Assembly (NCBI GenBank): GCA_035252155.1
Contig: DATFDL010000438.1
Coordinates: 1 to 45,274, forward strand
Reading direction: 5' to 3'
DNA length: 45,274 bases
Origin: JAICLL01 sp035252155
Lineage (GTDB): Bacteria; Planctomycetota; Planctomycetia; Pirellulales; JAICIG01
The notes beneath the pieces were generated by a model. It was not told the DNA's origin. It made no database searches and was given only the letters and a program-made list of their open reading frames with translations. The first letter of the stretch is position 1, and each line of letters opens with the position of its first letter. The position numbers and the translations under genes are program-made. Of this stretch, positions 34,601 through 43,600 are shown piece after piece.

Positions 34601-37600
34601 TGCGGTGAACTCAACCGGCGAGGCGTATGTCGTCGGTGATACCTTCAGCGGCGGTGGTCCGGTTCTGGCGGCCGCCCAAGCAGTGTATGGAGGCGGGGCC
34701 GACGCGTTCGTCGCCAAGCTCAACGCAGCGGGATCGGGCTTAGTCTATTGGACTTACTTGGGAGGGAACCTGGACGATCATGGTAACGCCATCGCCGTGG
34801 ATGCCGCCGGCAACGCTTACGTGGCGGGATCAACCATGTCCGAAAATTTCCCGACCGCCCAAGCGGTCCAGGCGTCCTTTGGCGGCACCACCGGCGACCG
34901 CGTGGCTGTCGACGCGTTCGTGACTAAGCTAAGCCCCGATGGTTCGACCCTCGTCTATTCCACCTACCTGGGAGGAAGCGGTCCTGACCGCGCGACAGGT
35001 ATTGCGATCGACGGGGCGGGCAACGCCTATGTGACCGGCCAAACAGGCTCGGCCAATTTCCCGATCAAACAAGCGTTACAGCCGACTTTTCGAGGAGACG
35101 GGAACCCGGAAACAACGCAGGCTGATTCCTTCGATCTCGGCTCGGGCCGAGGCGATGCGTTTGTCACTCGGATCGACGAGAGCGGAACCGCCCTCGACTA
35201 CTCGACATATCTTGGCGGCAGTGGTTTCGACGCAGGCAATGCCATCGCCGTTAGCCGTGGGGGAGACGCGGTCGTCACGGGCGTCACCACTTCGCTCGAT
35301 TTTCCCACGCTAAACGCGCTCCAGGCCCAGCCAGGCATTCTCAGTGGAACGACGATCCGGCACAACGAAGTCGGCGATTCCTTCGTCGTTCCGGCATCCA
35401 CCGTTGGCAGGACCGAACTGCAGATTCCCACCGCCTTCGTCGCCAGAATTGCGGCGCAAGGCGCAGGCGTGTTGCAACTCGCCAATGTTCCCTTCCAGCC
35501 GGTCGAAGGAGTTGCGTTCACCGGCATCGTGGCCTCATTCACTGATACTGATACCGATACTGCCGGTGCTTACACCGCCAACATCGATTGGGGCGACGGC
35601 AACACTTCAGCCGGCGTGGTCGCTTCCGACAGCGCCAACGGCTTCGGCTTTGTGGTGAGCGGCGCCCATACGTACGCCGAAGAAGGCGATTACTCGGTAA
35701 TCGTCTCGGTTCGCGACGCCGACGGCAGCGTCGCTTCGATCAGCCAAACAACGTTCGGCGAAAGCTCGGGCGGGCCCGTCACCTATCGCGTCAGCGTCGA
35801 CACTTCGTCGCTGGCCGGCACGAGCGGCTTCCTCGATTTCCAACTGAACCCGGGCGCTCTGCCCGACGCCCCATCGGCGGGCGCTACGATCGAAAACTTT
35901 CGGACGGTCGGCGGCTCGGTCGGCGGTGTGAGCACCACGGGCAGCGCCTCCGGCGATTTAAGCGGCGCCGCGGTTCTTGGAAACGCCGCCATGCTGAACG
36001 AATTGAAACAAGGCTTTACCTTCGGCACGTCGCTCAGCTTCGACGTCCGCCTCGACGGCGAAGCCCTCACGCTTCCAGGCCGCGGACTGTTTGGCAGTAC
36101 GTTTGCCCTACGGTTCCTGGCCGCCGACGGCGGTACGCCGGTTGACACAACAGCGGCCGATGGCGCGGCCCTACGAATTTCAGTTTACCCTGACGGCGGC
36201 ACTCAGTTGTCGGCAAACGCCCCGCACGTAACGGCGGCGGCAGTCAATGCGGTGATGGTCGCCGATGCGCCGCTCACAACCAGCCTGGTGCCGATCGATG
36301 CAGTCGAGGGCGCCCCGTTCGCCGGCACGGTCGCCAGCTTTACCGACGCCAACCTGGCCGCGATGCCGACCGATTTCACCGCCAGCATTCTCTGGGGCGA
36401 CGGCTCGGCCGCCACGGCGGGCACGATCGCGGCCGATGGAAATGCCAGTTTTCACGTCACCGGCGATCACACTTACCTCGAGGCGGGGGCGTTCGACATT
36501 CGGGTGGTGGTGCGCGATTCCGGCGGCAGTGTCGGCTCGGCCACCGATGCGGCGGCCGGCAAAACGCAGATCTCCGGCTTGCAGGCGCCACGCGTGGCAT
36601 TTGCCGGCCTGGGTCTTACGGGCGGGCAGCCGGTCTCATTCGCTTCGGGCGATTTTAATGGCGACGGCAAACTCGATCTGGCCATCTGGCACAACGCGCC
36701 GGCTGGACCCCTGCTCACGACGCTTGACGTGCTGCTTGGCAATGGCGACGGCTCGTTTCAAGCTCCCATAACCGCCATCAGCAACGCAACCCAGAACTCA
36801 TTGGTGATTGCGATTGCCGACTTCAACGGCGACGGCAAGCTCGATATCGCTTCGAACGACACGCTGTTGCTCGGCAACGGCGATGGCACGTTCCAGGCCG
36901 GCAAGGTCTATGACGGTGGGGCGCCCAATGTTGGCCTGGCGGTCGCCGATTTTAACGGTGACGGCCTTCCCGATCTGGCCGTGGCGAATGGTTTCGGGCT
37001 CAATGGTCCCAATCCCGGCGTCCGCATCCTGCTGGGCAACGGCGACGGCACCTTCGGGTCGGAGACGACTTATTCTGACGATTCCGCGTCGACGGGAATC
37101 TCCCTGGTCGCCGGCGATTTCACGGGTGACGGCAGGCCCGATTTGGTCTTCTCGGCCGCGATCGGCGGCAGCACGGTTCTGTTCGTCAATCGCGGCGACG
37201 GCGTTTTTGACCAGAACCTGCCCGTGGCAAGCGGCTTCACCGTTAATTCGGCGGCGGACCTCAACGGCGATGGCAAGCTCGACCTGGTCGGCACGGGTGG
37301 CGGAAAAGTTCTCGTGTTGACAGGCAAGGGAAACGGCGCTTTCAGCGATCCGATCAGTTACCTGGCCGGAGAGCAACCGTCTCTTGTGACGGTGGGCGAT
37401 TTCAATGGCGACGGCATACCCGACCTCGCGGTCGACGATGTCGGCCAAAACTCGATCGGCGCGGGCGTGAGCGTTCTCAACGGAATTGGCGATGGAACCT
37501 TTGCCGCGCCTTCGACTTTTCCCACGCCGGGCTTCCTGTCAGCAGGAGACGGGCCCGGGTCAGAAAGCTACGCCGCGGCCGACTTCAACGGCGATGGCAG

Positions 37601-40600
37601 CCTCGATCTCGCGATACGGACGCCGACGACCGTCAGCATTCTGTTCGGGCACGGCGACGGAACTTTCGTGGATGATCGGATCAGCCCCAGCGGCGAGTGG
37701 GGCGTCCATGTCGCCCCGGCCGATTTCAACGGCGATGGCCACGTCGACCTCGCGCTCACGGAGGGCTTCTTTACGTTCGGACCGAATGTCCTGCTTGGCA
37801 ACGGCGACGGCTCGTTTCAGACCGCTGGCGTGTATCCCGCCGCGTTGCCAGGGCCGGCCCCGCTCTCTGCGGACTTCAATGGCGATGGATTTCCCGACGT
37901 CGTGGATGGCAACCAACTGTTGCTCGGCCGCGGCGACGGCACCTACCTTCCCGCGCTCGGCTTGAACTTTGGCGGCTGGTTGCCCGTTGGCCAGGGCGAT
38001 TTCAATCACGACGGCCATCCCGACCTCGTCACCGAGTTTTATGATTTTAATTTGGGCGCCGATACGGTCGGCGTATTCCTGGGCGGCGGCGATGGCACGT
38101 TTCGATTCGCCGGTAGCTTTACCGGCAGCGAGCGCGACGCGTCTCTGGCGATCGACGACATGAATGGCGATGGCATTGCCGATGTGGTGATCGGCAGAGA
38201 TTCTTCGGTGGCCGTGTTGCTCGGCAACGCTGATGGCTCGTTGCAGGCGCCGCTGATCTACCCCATTGCGACTCAATCTGGCTTCCGGGTCGCCGTCGGC
38301 GATTTCAATGGCGACGGCAAGCTCGATGTGGCTGCCGCCTCGAACGGCGTCAATATTCTTCTGGGCAACGGGGACGGCACGCTGCAAGCGCCGATGAACT
38401 ATGATCCCGGCTTCAGCGCGTACAGTATTGCTACGGCTGACTTCAATGGCGACGGAAAATTGGATCTTATCGGCCGTCTCTTGTTGGCTGGGGGCGCGGG
38501 GGCGGTCCGCGTTCTTTTCGGCAACGGCGACGGCAGCTTTGCCGACGGCGTCACAATTTCGACCGGTATCCCGTCGGGCGGCGTTTCGATCGTCACAGGC
38601 GACTTCAATGGCGACGGGCGAGCCGACTTTGCCGTAGGCGGCGGCCAACTGCTGGTGGTGCTTGGCAATGGCGACGGTACGTTTCAACCCGGCCTCGGCT
38701 ACGCGGCGGCTGGCTTCGATCCCTCCGCGGGAACCGCGGGCTTGACCGCCGCCGACGTGAACCACGACGGACGCACCGATCTGCTCGCCGCCGAATCTGA
38801 TGGGGTAAGAGTCTATCTTGGTCAGCCCGGCGGCGTTCTGCTCGGCGCGCGCGGTTATCCCTATCAGACCACCAGTGTGCAGGCCGCCGATCTCAACGGC
38901 GACGGACGGCCCGAACTGATGGGAATCGAGCATACGTTGCTTGGCCCCTTCGAGGAGGAGCTCGACAAAATCTATGTCCTGATGAACCAGGGTGATGGCA
39001 CGTTTCCACAGTTCGTCGAGTACGACTTGCGCGGCGCGGGCGACCAGAATCAGGGAGCGATTATCCACGACATGGTCGAAGGAGACTTTAACGGCGATGG
39101 CATTGTCGATTTGGTGGCCGACGCCGGCTTATCGATCGGTTCCGTCCGGGCAGTGCTGCTGGGCAATGGCGACGGCACGTTCCGCGCGCCACAAATTACC
39201 AGCGTCTCGACGGTCACTCTGGTGGAAAAACTCCTCGCACGAGACGTCAATGGCGACGGCAAGCTCGACCTGGTTACCTTGACTTCCGATTTCGACGGCA
39301 GTTATCTGCAGGTAAACCTGGGCAACGGAGACGGGACGTTCCAGGATGCGATCCGAACCAGCGCGTTGGCCAACGTCAACATCAGCGGCTTCGGCGCCAA
39401 CTCCGAGAGCGCGGAAGGCTTCACCATGGCCGATTTTAACGGCGATGGCAAATTAGACGCGGCGATCGGCACCGTCGATCACTCGATTAACATCTATCCA
39501 GGCAATGGCGACGGCACGTTCGCGCCACCCATCACGTCGGCGGTTAACCTCTTAACTACGGCCTTTGCGACGGGCGACCTCAACGGCGACGGTAAAGCCG
39601 ACTTGGTCACGGCGAATGTCGATGCGACGGCCAGCCTGCTGAAAGGAAACGGCGACGGCACGTTTCAGAATCCCATGACCTATCTGGTCGATTGGAGTTT
39701 GGACAGCGGCACCAATATTAACTTCAATCCGCTCGCGCTCACCGACCTCAACGGCGATGGAGTGCTGGATGTGGTTTTCGGTGGACCCTCGCAGGTGGCG
39801 TCGCTGCTCAACCAGCCGGTGGTGTTACGGCAGAACGTTGCCGACGCCCCGCTGATCGCCACGCCCCTCGATCATCGGGCCGCCCAAGGAGTGCCCATGA
39901 CAGCGATCGTGGCGCGCTTTACCGACGTGAACCCCTTAGCAACTCTCGCCGACTTCGGCGCGACGATTACCTGGGCAGACGGCCACACCTCGACTGGTGC
40001 GATCGAGGACGAGCTTAACGGTGGTTTTCTCGTCGTGGCCACGAATTCGTATGCGCAGGCTGGCACGTATTCCGCCACTGCTGCGATAACCGACCGCGAC
40101 GGCAGCGCCGTGAGCGTGCAGAGCACCATTACCGTCACGGGCATCCCCGACGCAGCTCTCACGGCGGTAAGCGTGCCGGTTGCCGCAATGGCGCAAGCCC
40201 CGTTCAGCGGCGTGGTCGCCACCTTCGTCGATGCCGATCCTACTGGCAGCGCCCAAGATTTCACGGCCACAATCCTTTGGGGCGATGGCCAAACCTCGCC
40301 CGGATTCGTGAACCCGGCTGCCAATGGCTTCGAGGTGGTGGGCGCCCACACCTACGCCGATGTGGGCAGCTACGTGACCGGCATCACAATCATCGACACC
40401 GGCGGCGCCACCGTCGCCGTGACTGGCAGCACCGTCGTAGCAGCGAATGCCGATCTGCCGCTCACTCCCTCGCTCATCACCTTCCATGCCACCGAGCAGA
40501 CGACTTTCTCGGGCATCGTCGCCAGCTTTACCGATGCCGATCCCACGGGGCAGGCGGCCGATTACACCGCGTCGGTCGACTGGGGCGACGGCACGACTTC

Positions 40601-43600
40601 GAGCGGAACGATTTCGTCCGATCCAACGGTCCCCGGCCAGTTCGACATAATCGCCACGCACGGCTATCACAGCGCCGGTTCCTTTTTCGTGGCGATCAAC
40701 GTCTTCGACCGCGAAGGCGCCACCGCCACGGCGCAAAGCACGGCGGTCGTCGAAGACGCGCCGCTTAGCGAGATCGGTCGCCGCGTGACGGCGACGGAAG
40801 GCGTCGCCTTCAAGGGCGTCGTCGCGTCGTTTGACGACGCCAACCCGTTCAGCGCGGCCATGGACTTCAGGGCCACAATTGCCTGGGGCGACGGGCAGGT
40901 TTCGACCGGCACGATCACCGCCGATCGCTTGATTCCCGGGCGCTTCGACGTCACGGGAGTGAACAGCTACGCCGAAGAAGGAGTCTTTCCTGTTGAAGTT
41001 ACCATCGCCGACATCGGCGGGGCCGCGACCACAGCTCGCTCGATCGCGAATGTGACCGATGCGCCGCTCGTAGCCACCGGCGCCACCGTGCAGGCCGCCG
41101 AGGCAGTGGCGTTCACGACGGTGATCGCCACGTTCCACGACAACAACCCTGGTGGCAGCGCCGACGAATACACGGCGGTCATCGTCTGGGGCGATGGTCG
41201 CACGTCGCCCGGCAATGTGACGCCCAACACCGCAGGCGGCTTCGACGTGAGCGGCTCGCATAGCAATGCCGTGGCGGGTACGTATGCCGCCCGGGTCTCC
41301 CTTGTCGACCGAGGCGGCGCGACCGCCGTCGCACAGACGCTGGTGGACGTCGCGGGGGCCGTCGTGCAGGGGACACCTCAACTCATTCAAGCGACCGAGG
41401 GAGCTCTGTTCGCTGGCGTCGTGGCATCGTTCACCAGCGAAGGGGCGGTGCGTGGGCCTGGCGACTTTTTGGCGAGCATCGACTGGGGCGACGGACAGAC
41501 CTCGGCGGGCAATATCGTCCAAGACCTGGCCACCGGTCGCTTTGAAATCAGCGGCAGCACCACCTACGCTGATGAGTCGGGGATTTCCGGCGATTCCGTC
41601 ACGGTCACCCTCGCCGACCGTAGCGGCGTGCTGGCCACCATCCAAACCGCGGCCTCGGTGGCCGATGCGCCCCTGACGGCCACCGGCGCCGTCGTTCACG
41701 TCACCCAAGCTGAGCCGTTCACCGGCGCCCTGGCGACCTTCATCGACGCCGACCCCGCCGCGGTAGCAGGCGATTACTCCGCGCGCATCTCCTCAGGCGA
41801 CCTGTCTCTCGCCGGAATCATCACTGCCGACGCGACCATCGCCGGACAGTTCGACGTAAGCGGCAGCATCGCTTTCAACCGCCTGGGCTCGTCGCCGGTC
41901 ACCATCGACATCCTCGACCGCGGCGGCGCGAGCATTGAGGTGCAAAGCACTGTCATTGTCAGCATGGTTCCGACGGCCGCCGGCACTTCGTCGCTCGCCC
42001 AGGCCGGCGTTTCGTTCAATACCGTCGTGGCCACGATTAACGACGAGAACCCCGGCGAAAAGCCGGGCGATTTCACCGCCAACATCGATTGGGGCGACGG
42101 GCACCAATCGCACGGCCTGGTGAGCTTCGACCCAGACAACCCCAGCGTGTTTCGCGTGCTGGGAAGCAGCGCCTATACCAATCCGGGCAGTTATTCGGTC
42201 ACGGTCGACCTTCTCCGGAGCGACGGATTGCCTCTGACGGCCGCCAGCACCATCGACGTGTCGGCGGCACCCGACGCCTCGCTTTCGCCCTTGCCAGGCA
42301 CGCTGATCTCCACCCAAGTCAACACCGCCGTGAAACACGTGCTGGCGACGTTTTTGGACGCCGATCTCACCTCGACGGCTGCCGATTTCACGGCGACGAT
42401 TCACTGGGGCGACGGCGGTTCATCTGCCGGCATTGTGGTTGCCAACCCGGCCGCGGCGGGCGTTTTTTCAATCCTCGGCGACCATACCTATGCGGCGGCC
42501 GGCGCGAACCTGGTGACGATCACCGTTGACGACGTTAGGGGGGCGACCGCCGCCGCCGTCGCCACGGTCGTCGTCTCGGCGAACGAAACGTCGCCCCTGT
42601 CGACGAATACAACCTTATCGAGCGACTTTGCCAGTGGCTCGACCTACGGTCAGACGGTGGACTTCACCGCCACGGTCGGCGCCACCGGCGCCACGCCCAC
42701 GGGCTCGGTCGATTTTGTCGATCAAACCACCGGCCAGGATCTCGGGGCAACGCTACTCGCCATCGTGAACGGCGTCAGCGAGGCCAGCGTGATGGTTTCG
42801 GGCCTGGCGGCCGCCTCGCACACGATCGTCGCCTCTTACACCAGCGATACGAGCGGATTAGAGAACAGCCAAGATTTACTTACGCAAGTCGTCAGCCCGG
42901 CTACGCTCACCGTCACCGCCGACGACAAGGCCAAGATCTATGGTTCGGCTAACCCGCCGCTCACCGACACAATCACCGGCTTCGTTAACGGCGAGGCGGC
43001 GAGCGTGGTGAGCGGCTCGGCGAGCCTGAGCACAACGGCCACGGTGGCGAGCGGCGTCGGCAACTACACGATCACGGTCAGCCAAGGAACGCTCATCGCT
43101 GCCAACTACACGTTCGCCTTCGTTAACGGCGCGCTGGCGGTTACGCCGGCCACGCTCACCGTCACCGCCGACAACAAGAGCAAGGTCCATGGCTCGGCCA
43201 ATCCCGCCCTTACGGACACACTGACTGGCTTTGTCAACGGGGATGCGGCGAGCGTGGTCCGCGGCTCGGCAAATCTCAACACGCCCGCAACCGCGGCAAG
43301 CGGCGTCGGCAACTACACGATTGTCGCCGGCCAAGGAACGCTCAGCGCCGCAGATTATACGTTCGTTTTCGTCAACGGGACATTGACAGTCACCGACACT
43401 GCCACCCCGGAAACGCTGAACGGAGCGGGCTTGGCCGTCGACGGCTTCGAGCTGTCGCCGCTGGCCGATGTAGCCATTGCGACCTTCGTATCTTCGAGAT
43501 CTTCGGAGCTTGCCAGCGCCTTCACGGCGACAATTCATTGGGGCGATGGAGCAAGCTCGCCGGGAACGGTCAGCTTGTCAGGCAGCCAATTCACCGTGAC

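Noticed and set aside
36590..39830. Regular DNA repeats (GACTTCAACGGCGACGG-like) that could suggest a CRISPR-like array
   Set aside because: They are codons of FG-GAP loops in a continuous reading frame, with irregular spacing and no non-coding spacers.
39936..41708. 590-codon minus-strand frame inside the giant gene, and similar long ones at 27831-29201, 32532-33842 and 37560-39068
   Set aside because: They are reverse-strand shadows of repeated GC-rich modules with low-complexity Arg/Gly/Val/Asp composition; the plus-strand frame is clearly coding.
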